A stretch of 64,000 bases of DNA from Burkholderiales bacterium (GTDB lineage: Bacteria; Pseudomonadota; Gammaproteobacteria; Burkholderiales; WYBJ01), in the NCBI GenBank assembly GCA_022841915.1, contig JALHQN010000019.1, positions 49,586 to 113,585 of the forward strand. The letters are read 5' to 3'. This document shows, piece by piece, positions 34,859-43,430 of this stretch. Numbering within the stretch: the first letter of the stretch is position 1; each line of letters begins with the position of its first letter. The position numbers and the translations under genes are program-made. The notes under the pieces are model-generated. The model did no database searches and had not been told where the DNA came from. It saw only the letters and a program-made list of their open reading frames with translations.

Positions 34859-35410
34859 CTAGCTTCCGAAGTGAAGTTGATACTTGGCACCGTTCGAGAA
34901 CTTGCCGGCGCCTGTGCCCATGCCTCCGGTCGAGAGGACGTACTCGCAGTTGGCGTAGGCACCGCGGGTGCCGTAGGCATTGGCGATCCCGCGTCCGAGC
35001 GGCTTGGAAGTCGGCGCGAGCGACTGGGCTAGGGTTTCCTGGATGATTCGGCCGAAGCCGGGAAAGCCTTCCGGCACCCGGGTTGCCTCGCCGTGCATGT
35101 CCTCGCCTGGGACCTGAACCGAGAACGTGCCTCGACCGCTGAGCTGATCCCTCACCTTGCCTTCGAGCGGCCCCCACTTGGCGGCGGTATCGTTAACGGG
35201 GTAGAGCCGAACGTGGATGACTGCAGCCGGTTGCATCGGGACGACGGGGCGGGCGGGCATCGGGGCCGACGTCGGCTGACTGCTACCCACCGGCATGTAG
35301 GCGTAAACGGGGGGCTTGGCTTCTTCGACCTGGATGGGCATGACGTAGCAACCAGTGAGGGTGAGAGCGAGCATGGGGCCGGTCGACCAACGAGCAAGGT
35401 TCGTAATCAA
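34859..35410 (-). CDS. Lipoprotein at the head of the lipid operon
   Basis: Start taken at TTG 35410 because AAAGGAGACGCC stands directly before it; there is no in-frame ATG before the lipobox except one at about residue 13. 183 residues; a lipoprotein signal ending LTLTGC, a Pro/Ala-rich linker, then a compact domain with VIHVRLYPVNDTAAKWGPLE, GRGTFSVQVPG and CEYVLSTGGMGTGAGKFSNG. No family recognised. It ends 10 bases before the YnbC-like gene, so it is probably the first gene of the operon and an envelope partner of its enzymes. Confidence 0.7.
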   Translation of the reverse strand: MITNLARWSTGPMLALTLTGCYVMPIQVEEAKPPVYAYMPVGSSQPTSAPMPARPVVPMQPAAVIHVRLYPVNDTAAKWGPLEGKVRDQLSGRGTFSVQVPGEDMHGEATRVPEGFPGFGRIIQETLAQSLAPTSKPLGRGIANAYGTRGAYANCEYVLSTGGMGTGAGKFSNGAKYQLHFGS

Positions 35411-35430
35411 GGCGTCTCCTTTGAGAGGTG

Positions 35431-35446
35431 CGCGATACATATCGCG
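35431..35446. promoter_or_regulatory. Palindrome upstream of the lipid operon, candidate operator
   Basis: Perfect arms CGCGATA and TATCGCG separated by CA, about 20 bases upstream of the lipoprotein start. With the palindrome at 35515-35535 it lies in the short divergent gap facing an XRE regulator gene, where binding by that regulator would control both directions. Confidence 0.55.
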
Positions 35447-35514
35447 TTCGCATGCTGCGAGAGGAGACGCGCTTCGGGCAAGGAGAGCCAGAAACGTATT
35501 ACGCCGTTATGCTG

Positions 35515-35535
35515 CGGTATCGAAAGATGATACCG
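35515..35535. promoter_or_regulatory. Palindrome upstream of the XRE regulator gene, candidate operator
   Basis: Perfect 7-base arms CGGTATC and GATACCG with a 7-base spacer, 36 bases before the regulator start. The core GATA/TATC is shared with the palindrome at 35431-35446, as expected for two sites of one regulator. Proposed from pattern only. Confidence 0.5.
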
Positions 35536-35570
35536 TTGGCGTATAGACAGAACGGATCGGGAGGCGACGC

Positions 35571-36299
35571 ATGGGATCGGAGTATGTTTTCGAGGCCTTG
35601 AAGGCGCATATCCGGGCGCGTGGCATGACGTACCGGGACGTCGCTCGGGCGCTCGAGGTCTCGGAGCCGACGATCAAGCGCATCTTCTCGGAGCGCGACT
35701 GTACCCTGAAGCGCCTCGATCAGATCTGTTCCGTGGTGCAGGTTGATCTGCAGGAATTGTCCCGAGGGGCTTCGAGTCAGTCGCGACTGATCAATCAGCT
35801 CACGCTCCAGCAGGAGCAGGAGATCGTCGGTGAAATCGGACTATTTGTCGTGGCGGTCTGTACGATGCAGAGTCTGACCATCGAGGATATCGTCGCGACC
35901 TACCGATTGACGGATGCGAAGTGCATCGGATTGCTCGCGCGTCTGGACAAGATGGGTTTCATCGAACTGCTACCCAACAATCGCTATCGCACGCGCGTCG
36001 CGAAAACGTTCAAGTGGCTTCCAGATGGCCCCATCATGCGCTGGACCAAAGCGCACGCGCATGACTACTTCGATCATCTATTCGGTGGGCCCGGAGAGAT
36101 GTTGCGGGTCATCAACGTGCGCCTGTCAGCGCAGGCTCGGGTGGCGCTGTTGTCGCGTCTGGAGCAACTGGTGCTTGAGTATGTCGAGCAGCACAACGCG
36201 GATGCGTGGCTGCCGATGGAGCAGCGTCATCCGCTGAGCTTGTGCTTGGCTGTCCGGCCTTGGGAGCCGGATCCGTTTCGGCAGCTTCGTCGACGGTAG
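35571..36299 (+). CDS. XRE-family transcriptional regulator
   Basis: 242 residues, ATG 35571 after GGGAGGCGACGC. The N-terminal helix-turn-helix (about residues 12-45) reads TYRDVARALEVSEPTIKRIF. The remainder contains a second winged-helix-like stretch (IEDIVATYRLTDAKCIGLLA, then RLDKMGFIELLPNNRYR), so it resembles regulators with an XRE head and a helical C-terminal part. It is divergent from the lipoprotein-lipid operon with two palindromes between, suggesting local and self control. Similar regulators accompany environmental-stress operons, but no ligand is visible. Confidence 0.85.
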   Translation: MGSEYVFEALKAHIRARGMTYRDVARALEVSEPTIKRIFSERDCTLKRLDQICSVVQVDLQELSRGASSQSRLINQLTLQQEQEIVGEIGLFVVAVCTMQSLTIEDIVATYRLTDAKCIGLLARLDKMGFIELLPNNRYRTRVAKTFKWLPDGPIMRWTKAHAHDYFDHLFGGPGEMLRVINVRLSAQARVALLSRLEQLVLEYVEQHNADAWLPMEQRHPLSLCLAVRPWEPDPFRQLRRR

Positions 36300-36367
36300 G
36301 TGAGCTGCGGTCCTGATGCTTGGATGAAGTCAGCGCCGCGCTGCGAGATGGTGGCCACCTCTATGCT

Positions 36368-37471
36368 TCAATTAAATGTGACTTCAATTTTGCCCTTATG
36401 GCTTCTGACGTCCGGGTTGCCGGGCCCATGATGACTTTGAATTCGAATTCCAAAGACGTAGTCGTTTCCAGCGCTGACGGGCATCGTAAACAAAGCCTCT
36501 CGTGCAGGACCGGATATGACGTCTTGATATTCACCGGTTCCACGGTAAGAGGTCCAAGGCGTGAGTCCATACTTGACACCATCCTGGATCCGCAGACGAG
36601 ATGAGGGGGAGCCTTCATAACCAAAGGTAATTCTAACGGTGGCGGTCTGGTCACGGCTCGGCCTGAAAGGCTCGGTTACGCACACATGGTCGTGAGCATA
36701 ATTGTGTAGACTTAGCCGTCCACCCGAACACTCGCGTCTCAATGTCATTGGCACTAGTGTCGTTGGAGGCTTAGCGTCAGGGAACTGAAGCGGCATTGCA
36801 AGTTCGTCACTTGCGCCTGCAATCGAGGCGGTTATCACTAGCTGGACCGGAGTTGCACCTGGCTTGACTCTGTCAGGTACGACGATAAAAGTCCTCGAAC
36901 TAACTCCTGTCAGGGGTACCTTGAGTAGGTTTCTTTTGTTAATAGTACCGTTCCGAATTTCCAGGACGAGAGGCTCCGTTCCTTTACCTTTTTGTGGGTA
37001 CCAGTCGACTTTAAGAGGAAAGCCTGAGGGATGCGGGGAAATTGGTTGCAGAAGTACTGCGCCACTTTGGGTAACAGCACGAACACAACTGGCCCAGGCT
37101 TCCAGTTGCTCTTGGGTGAGGAACCGGCGATAGCTAGCTCGCGACTCTGCTTCGTTCAGCGAATATCCCTCGCTCGTCAGGCGCTTTCGAACCTTTTCTT
37201 GGAATTCCGAAGAAGATTTGGAGTCGTGGAATTCTGCGCTAAAGAGCTTGTATGACGCGGACGCGCCGCGATTCCCACTGCTTTCCTTAAGGAGCTTGTC
37301 GTATTCGTGTGCAGCGTTCAGAAACATATACGACTGAATAACGGAGTATTCCCGTTCCGCGGTCATTATTGTCGGCTGGAGCGAAAAGTCGCATTGCTTC
37401 ACATCTTGCGCTTCAACATTGGCAGATATGAGAGTCAGTGTTGTGGCGATAGCAATTGTTGCGATCTGCAT
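36368..37471 (-). CDS. Secreted protein of unknown function
   Basis: ATG 37471 follows AAGGGAGTACACC and begins a signal peptide MQIATIAIATTLTLISANVEA; 367 residues. Predicted mostly beta-rich in the C-terminal two thirds, with Cys pairs (KQCDFS, WASCVRA, RRECSGG, DHVCVTE). I recognise no family. Base composition is visibly more A+T-rich than in the flanking genes and codon use differs, a sign of separate transfer. It stands alone, facing away from the XRE regulator. Confidence 0.65.
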   Translation of the reverse strand: MQIATIAIATTLTLISANVEAQDVKQCDFSLQPTIMTAEREYSVIQSYMFLNAAHEYDKLLKESSGNRGASASYKLFSAEFHDSKSSSEFQEKVRKRLTSEGYSLNEAESRASYRRFLTQEQLEAWASCVRAVTQSGAVLLQPISPHPSGFPLKVDWYPQKGKGTEPLVLEIRNGTINKRNLLKVPLTGVSSRTFIVVPDRVKPGATPVQLVITASIAGASDELAMPLQFPDAKPPTTLVPMTLRRECSGGRLSLHNYAHDHVCVTEPFRPSRDQTATVRITFGYEGSPSSRLRIQDGVKYGLTPWTSYRGTGEYQDVISGPAREALFTMPVSAGNDYVFGIRIQSHHGPGNPDVRSHKGKIEVTFN

Positions 37472-38266
37472 GGTGTACTCCCTTGAGGGAAGAGCGAGCC
37501 CTAGATTAGGGGTCTTTGAAATTCGGTCAAAATGCGATTCTGGGCAAATCTGCTTATGTGCCTTTATTTCGGGATCAATGCCTTGCGATCCACAGTGTCT
37601 CGAGGGTCGGACGAAAAGCACGTCAGCTGGGCGATTTGCAACACACTACTAGGCAGTGACGGACATTGAGCCCGCCATTCCCTGGGGCTGGACAAGCGCC
37701 GCGTGCACGGCGAGCAGAAGGGCTGTAACTGCAATCAGTGTCTTCATTCCATGCAGTCCTTCCATCGCGTGCGGCAGCGGAAGAGCACTCGACCTGCTGA
37801 CACGCAAGGCGATGAGCGCCAAATGAACTCGCTGTCATCTATTCCAGCATGGGCAATGGCTTCGGTGCACCCGGCGGAAGGAGAAGTATGCTGTGTAGGT
37901 GCGGGATCGGCACCCCCGCACGAACCATTGTGAGTTCTAGCACATTGGCATTTCGATCGAAAGAAAATCGGCCAAGATGTGCAGATTTGTATGCATTCCA
38001 AACGCCTGTGCTTTTTCCGAACGACCTGAGCGGCGCGTCCGCCCATGATCATGCGCAGCACCGCAGCCTGCCGCGGGCACCCAAATTAACGCAGGGTGGC
38101 TGTGGAAACTTCATGCAGACCTCCAAGGTTGTGCGATCCCGTTCCGCCGGCCCAGGAAAATGACGGCGCGATGGCCACCGATGTTGCGCCAGGCCGTCTC
38201 TGACGGAAATGGGCCCTTGGTACCACGGATTGAACGCAGTGCGGGTGCCGCCTTGACGAGCCGTAT
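37472..38266. other. Long intergenic region of low coding content
   Basis: About 800 bases between the secreted protein and the response regulator. Apart from a 32-codon frame at 37649-37747 nothing gene-like was recognised. The lower G+C persists through its first part and rises near 38150. Confidence 0.45.
37649..37747 (-). CDS. Possible small secreted peptide or truncated gene start
   Basis: 32 codons, ATG 37747 to TAG 37649. The sequence starts MKTLIAVTALLLAVHAA and continues LVQPQGMAGSMSVTA: a complete signal-peptide-like segment and almost nothing after it. It may be the leftover start of an exported protein gene cut by a deletion, or a true small peptide. No strong ribosome site is seen. 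Confidence 0.3.
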   Translation of the reverse strand: MKTLIAVTALLLAVHAALVQPQGMAGSMSVTA

Positions 38267-38992
38267 GTGGCTCGTGAGAATGCTGAGCGTCCGCTGCCGG
38301 CGCGAGAGCCGCCGTTGCGGCCAGGGAGGCCCCGCTTGAGAGTGCTTGTCGTCGATGATCATCCGCTGTTCATGGACGGCCTTGCTGCGTTGGTACAGAG
38401 CCAATGGTCAGCAGTGCAGGTCGACCGTGCAGAGACCGCGGGGGCAGCCGTGGATCTGGCCCTCGGAGCGAATGCGAGTGGCGCCCCGTTAGACTTCATT
38501 TTCCTTGACCTCACCCTGCGTGACACGGCGGGCATCGAGTCGCTGCGCCTGATACGTACGGGCGCGCCTTCGGTGCCGGTCGTTGTGGTGTCGGCCGACG
38601 AGTCGGCCGCGCTGGTGCATGAATGCATCGGGATGGGGGCGATGGGTTACGTCCCGAAGACAAGCCCCCACGGTGTGCTCATCGATGCGGTGCAGCGGAT
38701 CATCGTCGGCGGGGTGTACCTGCCCGAATGGGTGGCGCATCCGGCGGTCGCCGAAGGCGTGCGTCCCTCGAACAGACCGCTTCGGCTGAGCGACCTCGAC
38801 GTGACCCCGCGCCAGATCGAGGTGTTCCGCGCGGTCGTGCAGGGAAAGCCGAACAAGTTGATCTCGCGCGAGCTCGGGGTGTCGGAGTCGACCATCAAGA
38901 AGCATGTGTCGCCGGTGCTCAAGGCACTCGGCGTCACCGATCGGCTGCAGGCGATCGTGGCGCTGTCGCGGCGCGGCATCCGGATCGACTAG
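38267..38992 (+). CDS. NarL/LuxR-type response regulator
   Basis: The frame begins at GTG 38267, but the conserved part starts at a TTG at 38336 that follows GGGAGGCCCCGC, so the real start may be there (218 residues). Receiver domain: LRVLVVDDHPLFMDGL, phosphate-accepting Asp58 (from 38336) in FIFLDLTLRD, conserved VVSADES and YVPKTS. Output: LuxR-type helix-turn-helix LVTPRQ-like DVTPRQIEVFRAVVQGKPNK and SESTIKKHVSPVLKALGV. It is encoded 15 bases before a hybrid histidine kinase, presumably its partner. Targets are unknown. Confidence 0.92.
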   Translation: MARENAERPLPAREPPLRPGRPRLRVLVVDDHPLFMDGLAALVQSQWSAVQVDRAETAGAAVDLALGANASGAPLDFIFLDLTLRDTAGIESLRLIRTGAPSVPVVVVSADESAALVHECIGMGAMGYVPKTSPHGVLIDAVQRIIVGGVYLPEWVAHPAVAEGVRPSNRPLRLSDLDVTPRQIEVFRAVVQGKPNKLISRELGVSESTIKKHVSPVLKALGVTDRLQAIVALSRRGIRID

Positions 38993-39007
38993 GGAACGAG
39001 GGTACGA

Positions 39008-40882
39008 ATGAAAGTGCTCGACTCGCTGATCCTCGGCAGGGGTGAGGAAGCCTTCGCGCGATCGCTGCCGCCGCTGCGGGACATCGACCGGCCCGAACTG
39101 CTGGACCGACTCCATGACATGCAGTTGCGGCTGATCTACACCGGAACGCCGGCACAGCTGATTGCGTCGCTGTCGACCATCGCGCTGATCTGCGTGGTGG
39201 CATGGCCCTCGACCCCGCCCGCGACCGTGCTGCTCTGGGCGGCCGCGATCATCGCCGGGATGGGCTACGGCATCATCCTCACCCAAGCGTTCGCGCGGAC
39301 GCCTTATGATTCGAAGGACCGGCGCACGTGGGTGGTGCGTTACCTGTGCGGCCTCAACTACTGCGCGGTAGTCTGGGGATGCGCAGTCTGGTTCCTCGTG
39401 CCCGGCAGCCCGGCACTGCAGGCGGTACTGCTGATCCTGCTGGCGATCACGATGGCCGGTGGTGCCAGCCAGCAGTACGCGTACATGCCCGCCGCAGTGA
39501 GTTTCCAGTCGACGATAGCCGTGGTCATCGCCGCCGGTCTCGTGGCGCGTGCCGAGCAGAACTACGCGCTGCTCAGCCTCAGCTTCCTCGTGCTGGGGGC
39601 GGTCTGTGCCATCGTGAACATCGGCGTCAACCGCGCGGTTACGCGCAGTGCCTTCCTCAGTTGGGCACTGGAACGGCAGCTGGCGCGATCGGAGCAGGAC
39701 CGCATGGCTCTGGAGTCCGCGAAGGAAGCCCTGGAGCGGGCGAACGGCGCCAAGAGCCGCTTTCTGGCAGCGGCCAGCCACGACCTGCGCCAGCCGATGC
39801 ACGCGATCGGCCTGCTGGTGGCGGCGCTTCGGCGCCAGCCGGACGAACTCGTGCGCGATCGGCAGCTCGCGCTGGTCGAACGCTCCGTGGATGCGCTCGA
39901 GGGCCTGTGCGCGGGAATCCTCGATGTCTCTACGCTCGATGCCGGCGAGGTAACGCTAAAGCCGGGGCCGGTGTTCATTGACAGCGTGCTGGACCACCTG
40001 GAACTGCAGTTCGGGCCGATCGCACGGGAGCGCGGCCTCACTTTCGAGTGGCGGCGATGCGGCTACGTGGTTCACGTAGACCCGTTCGTCCTGGACCGCA
40101 TCCTGCGCAACCTCATCGCCAACGCGATCCGCTACACGCAGTCTGGCGGCATTCTCGTCCGGTGCCGTAGGCGGGCCGATCGATGCGTGGTGCAGGTTTG
40201 GGACAGCGGCATAGGCATCAGCCTCGAGCATCGTGCGCTGATCTTCGAGGAGTTCTTTCAGGTCGGAAACCCGCAGCGTGACCGTTCAAAGGGTGTCGGG
40301 CTGGGGCTCTCCATTGCGCGCCGGTCGGCGAATCTGCTGGGCTCGGACATCGAAGTGCTGTCGCGGCCCGGGCGCGGTTCGCTCTTTTCGGTCGCGCTGT
40401 CGCTGTCGTCAGACGCCGGGGCCGCGCACAGCGCCGGGCAGGTCGATTCCAACGGCATTGCGGCCGGGACTTTCGTGCTGCTGGTGGACGACGAGGAATT
40501 GATCCGTTACGCAGCGAAGGCGCTGCTCGAAAGCATGGGGGCGGCCTGCCTCGCGTGTGCATCGGCAGACGAAGCGCTGGAGCGGCTCTCCGGCGACCTA
40601 CGTATCCCCGACCTGCTGATCTGCGATTACCGGCTGGGTGCGCAGACCGACGGGTTGCGTACGATCGGTGCGATCCGCGAACAACTGCAGGAACACATCC
40701 CTTCGGTACTGGTCACCGGCGACATGCGGTCGGGACTGGAGGAAGAGTGCCGGCGAGCCGGCGTGACGCTTGCCCGCAAGCCACTGTCGGCTGGCCGGCT
40801 GGCGAAGATCATCGTGGACGCGCAAGCGGGCGAGGCATCCGTGGTCAGTCGATCCCGAGCCACCACTGGATCACCTGCTTGA
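39008..40882 (+). CDS. Hybrid sensor histidine kinase with receiver domain
   Basis: 624 residues. About six membrane helices between residues 35 and 215 form the sensor part without a large periplasmic domain. Then a coiled coil, HisKA with His258 in AAASHDLRQPMHAIG, HATPase with ILRNLIANAIRYTQSGG, VWDSGIGIS and GVGLGLSIARRSA, and a C-terminal receiver domain with VLLVDDEELIR and Asp540 in LLICDYRLG. It would phosphorylate its own receiver and the NarL-type regulator encoded just upstream. The signal is unknown; membrane-embedded sensing of lipid state or a transported ligand are options. Confidence 0.93.
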   Translation: MKVLDSLILGRGEEAFARSLPPLRDIDRPELLDRLHDMQLRLIYTGTPAQLIASLSTIALICVVAWPSTPPATVLLWAAAIIAGMGYGIILTQAFARTPYDSKDRRTWVVRYLCGLNYCAVVWGCAVWFLVPGSPALQAVLLILLAITMAGGASQQYAYMPAAVSFQSTIAVVIAAGLVARAEQNYALLSLSFLVLGAVCAIVNIGVNRAVTRSAFLSWALERQLARSEQDRMALESAKEALERANGAKSRFLAAASHDLRQPMHAIGLLVAALRRQPDELVRDRQLALVERSVDALEGLCAGILDVSTLDAGEVTLKPGPVFIDSVLDHLELQFGPIARERGLTFEWRRCGYVVHVDPFVLDRILRNLIANAIRYTQSGGILVRCRRRADRCVVQVWDSGIGISLEHRALIFEEFFQVGNPQRDRSKGVGLGLSIARRSANLLGSDIEVLSRPGRGSLFSVALSLSSDAGAAHSAGQVDSNGIAAGTFVLLVDDEELIRYAAKALLESMGAACLACASADEALERLSGDLRIPDLLICDYRLGAQTDGLRTIGAIREQLQEHIPSVLVTGDMRSGLEEECRRAGVTLARKPLSAGRLAKIIVDAQAGEASVVSRSRATTGSPA

Positions 40883-41604
40883 GCAGGAAGCCGAAGATCC
40901 CGAACGCGAGCACGAAGAACAGCACGAGCGCTCACTGGCGATAAATCCCAACTCGCAGTGACGATGCAAGTGCGGCATCGGCCCGAATCGGCGTTCACTT
41001 GGCACGATGTGGCGCCCTCACGCGAGGGCGGGCTCGTTGGGCCCGCGGCTGTGCAGCACGCGCAACTTGTGTCGGCACGATGCCATTCACGACGGAGTCG
41101 GATGCGAAACGTCATCGAGAGAGCGAGATTTTCACAGAATGCCATGCGGTTGACCGCGATTGACTGGTTCGAGCGCGGGCTACGCATTGGCAAGAAGTGA
41201 AACAAGTGGTTTGAAAAGCCTATTCGCATCACCAAGGGACAGCCTTTAGGGGATCACTTCTGCCCTCTCGGCGGACGCGCCATGACGCGCTAGCCGTCAA
41301 CAGGTGCCGTCAGAAAGTATTGCCTTTATCGCTTCGCGATAGCGGTTCCTTATGCGGGTGGCGTGTCGCTCAACGCCCGGGGTTCAACACGGGTTGACAG
41401 TCCCGGCGCCGGACACAAGACACCATTTGGCGATGATCGTCTGAAATTCAAGAACGATGCGAACAAGGGAGGGGCGGGCGCTATTGCGCGGTCGGATCGG
41501 GCTTGGCGAGAAATGCCCGGACTACCGCATCATCTGCAGGATGCGGGAGCGGAGGAACCCTTGAAGTTGCGTGACGGCGATCCCCCCGTCATGGGATGCG
41601 CTAA
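40883..41604. other. Intergenic region with a possible gene remnant
   Basis: 720 bases without an intact gene. On the minus strand, ending at 40845 inside the kinase 3' end, the phrase LFFVLAFGIFGFLLKQVIQW followed by WLGID-stop looks like the last helix of a lost membrane protein. A plus-strand frame to 41200 ends AMRLTAIDWFERGLRIGKK; I do not recognise it. The region looks like a graveyard left by rearrangement. Confidence 0.4.
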
Positions 41605-42219
41605 CTACCTTGACGCAGGCGCGGCAGCACGCGGCTCGGGCGCTGTACCTGCATTCAAAGCCTCACGGTAGTCCTTGATATAGGCCATGGCATGCGGTCT
41701 GCAGGCAAACTGGAACACGTTTGACGGATTGGTCCCGTTTGGAGCACGCTGCGTATCCGCACGAACAGTACCGCTGGAATCAATCAGATACGCAGCAACA
41801 ACCTTGCCATCTTTTTCAACACAAACCGAAATAGGCGTAGTCGCATACATCGAAGCTGCGGGGATGACTCCGGTCATGACATAGGTGGTTGGACTGACAA
41901 TCTCGGATGTCACAGACTGCGGCCGGGCGAGATTGGGGCCGTTCAGGCGAGCCTCGAGAACCTTGGTGAAATGGGATACTGCGGCACGCGCCATATCGTC
42001 ACCCGTGGCTTTGGCAAGCTCCATGGACAGGCTGGTACCATATCTAATTCTTGCTCGAGTGTCATCGACAAGCGGATGCTTGATCTGGGTGGCGGCCGCA
42101 TCGGCGGGCGCGTGCACCGGCTGCGTCTGCGCGGCGGCGGGCGTCATGGCGAACGTGAGGGCTGCCGTAGCCGCGGCGAAGGTGGCTTTCAGGCGGTTGG
42201 ACAGGGCATGAGTGGTCAT
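41605..42219 (-). CDS. Secreted protein of unknown function
   Basis: 204 residues, ATG 42219 with GGAGAGCAGCT before it. The signal peptide ends near TPAAAQTQP. The mature part has SVTSEIVSPTTYVMTGVIPA, TPISVCVEKDGKVVAAYLID and FQFACRPHAMAYIKDYREAL, with one Cys pair. It might adopt a small alpha/beta fold, but no family was recognised. It is monocistronic; the gap of 150 bases to the recombinase remnant should hold its promoter. Confidence 0.65.
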   Translation of the reverse strand: MTTHALSNRLKATFAAATAALTFAMTPAAAQTQPVHAPADAAATQIKHPLVDDTRARIRYGTSLSMELAKATGDDMARAAVSHFTKVLEARLNGPNLARPQSVTSEIVSPTTYVMTGVIPAASMYATTPISVCVEKDGKVVAAYLIDSSGTVRADTQRAPNGTNPSNVFQFACRPHAMAYIKDYREALNAGTAPEPRAAAPASR

Positions 42220-42373
42220 AGCTGCTCTCCTCTCAATTTGGCTGATAGTTTAGCGGGGGTCGAGGGGGTGGCGATTGACCCCCCCGCAAAATCCGCTATC
42301 GCTATTCCGCGTGTAAGTCCATAGCTTATCGTCATGCCAAGCGTATGTCACAGCCGCGCGTGGTGTGGGCGTC

Positions 42374-43020
42374 TCAGATCACAATCCGCTCGATCTCATC
42401 GAGGCTGACCTGATCGTCGCGGTGGTCGTATAGACCGTTGGTGCGCGCGCTTTCGTGATTAGCCATGCGCTGCGCGATCTCCAGCTTGCCGCCGCGTTTT
42501 AGCTACTCGGTGATGCCGGTGGCGCGGAACGAGTGGTTGCCGATGCGCGTGGCGATGCCCGCTTGGGCGGCGCGGCGGCGGATCATGCGGTAGGCGTCGG
42601 CCTGCGTCATCACGTTCACGGTCAGCACCGGCCTGCGGCCCTTGCGTACCACATTCTTCGGCCCTCGTACCGGACTGGCCGGATTGGTGGCGATGACCTG
42701 GCCGACCACCAGCCAGTCGAACAACATCCGGATCGCGGCGAGGTGCTGCTTCACCGAGGACGCGGCCAGCGCCTTGATCAGCGTCTCGATATACGCCGCG
42801 AGGTGCACCGGTTCGATGTCGCTCAGCTCGTGGATATGCGCCCCGGTCTCGGACCAGTGGGCGAAGCGCGCTGCCGCGCGCACGTACGCCCGCCGCGTGT
42901 TCGGGTTGCGGATGTTGGCGGTGAAGAACTCGACAAAGCGCTTGCCCGCGTCCGGTGTCGGCGTGAACAGCGCCGGCAGCGATATGTTCGGCCTTCAACT
43001 GTTGAGGGAACGGTGCTCAT
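42374..43020 (-). pseudogene. Tyrosine recombinase (integrase) remnant with frameshift, deletion and stop
   Basis: Minus-strand pieces follow an integrase in order. The N-terminus MSTVPSTVEG (43020 down) is out of frame with the core-binding part GKRFVEFFTANIRNPNTRRA and LAAYIETLIKALAASSVKQH, AIRMLFDWLVVGQVIATNPA. The frame then jumps from GRRPVLT to ADAYRMIRRRAAQAGIATRI, so the roughly 110 residues holding the first catalytic Arg are deleted. HSFRATGITE is followed by TAG where a Tyr is usual, and LKRGGKLEIAQRMANHESAR with TNGLYDHRDD (catalytic Tyr) continues behind the stop. Nothing functional remains. Its start codon overlaps the vapC stop (ATGA), so it was once translated behind the toxin-antitoxin pair. 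Confidence 0.85.
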
Positions 43021-43430
43021 CGGGCGGTCCAGTCTTCCACGCGCAGGCCGGCGACGCGCTTGAACGCCCGGTCATTGCTGACCAGGGTGGCGCCGGCGGC
43101 GAGGGCATGCGCGGCGATCAGGGTATCCATGTTGCCCATCGGCTTGCCGTCGGCCTCCAGGGCGGCGCGCAGCTCGCCGTAGCGGGCCGCCGCCTCGCTG
43201 TCCCACGGCAGCGCTTGCACATGGAGCAGGAAGGCGTGCACGGCGGCATGCAGCGCCGTGGCGTCGGGCTTGCGCGCGAGGCCGTAGCGCAGCTCGGCCT
43301 CGGTGATCGCGGAGACGCAGACGCTGGGGACGGGCTGCGCCTGCAGGCGCCTCATCAACGCCGGCGCGCCGCCGCGAATGATGAAGCTCGCGATGTTGGT
43401 GTCGAGCATGAAGGCCGGGGCGCCGGCCAT
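43017..43430 (-). CDS. vapC: VapC-type PIN-domain ribonuclease toxin
   Basis: 137 residues. PIN-domain acidic residues are all present: Asp10 in FMLDTNIASF, Glu44 in ITEAELRYGLA, Asp102 in GNMDTLIAAHAL, Asp120 in LVSNDRAF. It should be a site-specific RNase held inactive by the antitoxin encoded just upstream with a one-base overlap. Intact in every visible feature, in contrast to the second vapC near 62.3 kb. Such pairs often stabilise mobile elements. Confidence 0.93.
   Translation of the reverse strand: MAGAPAFMLDTNIASFIIRGGAPALMRRLQAQPVPSVCVSAITEAELRYGLARKPDATALHAAVHAFLLHVQALPWDSEAAARYGELRAALEADGKPMGNMDTLIAAHALAAGATLVSNDRAFKRVAGLRVEDWTAR

Noticed and set aside
38489..39802. 437-codon frame on the minus strand under the response regulator and kinase
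   Set aside because: It lies opposite two clear genes, is rich in His/Arg/Gln as antisense frames of G+C-rich genes are, and has no recognisable motif.
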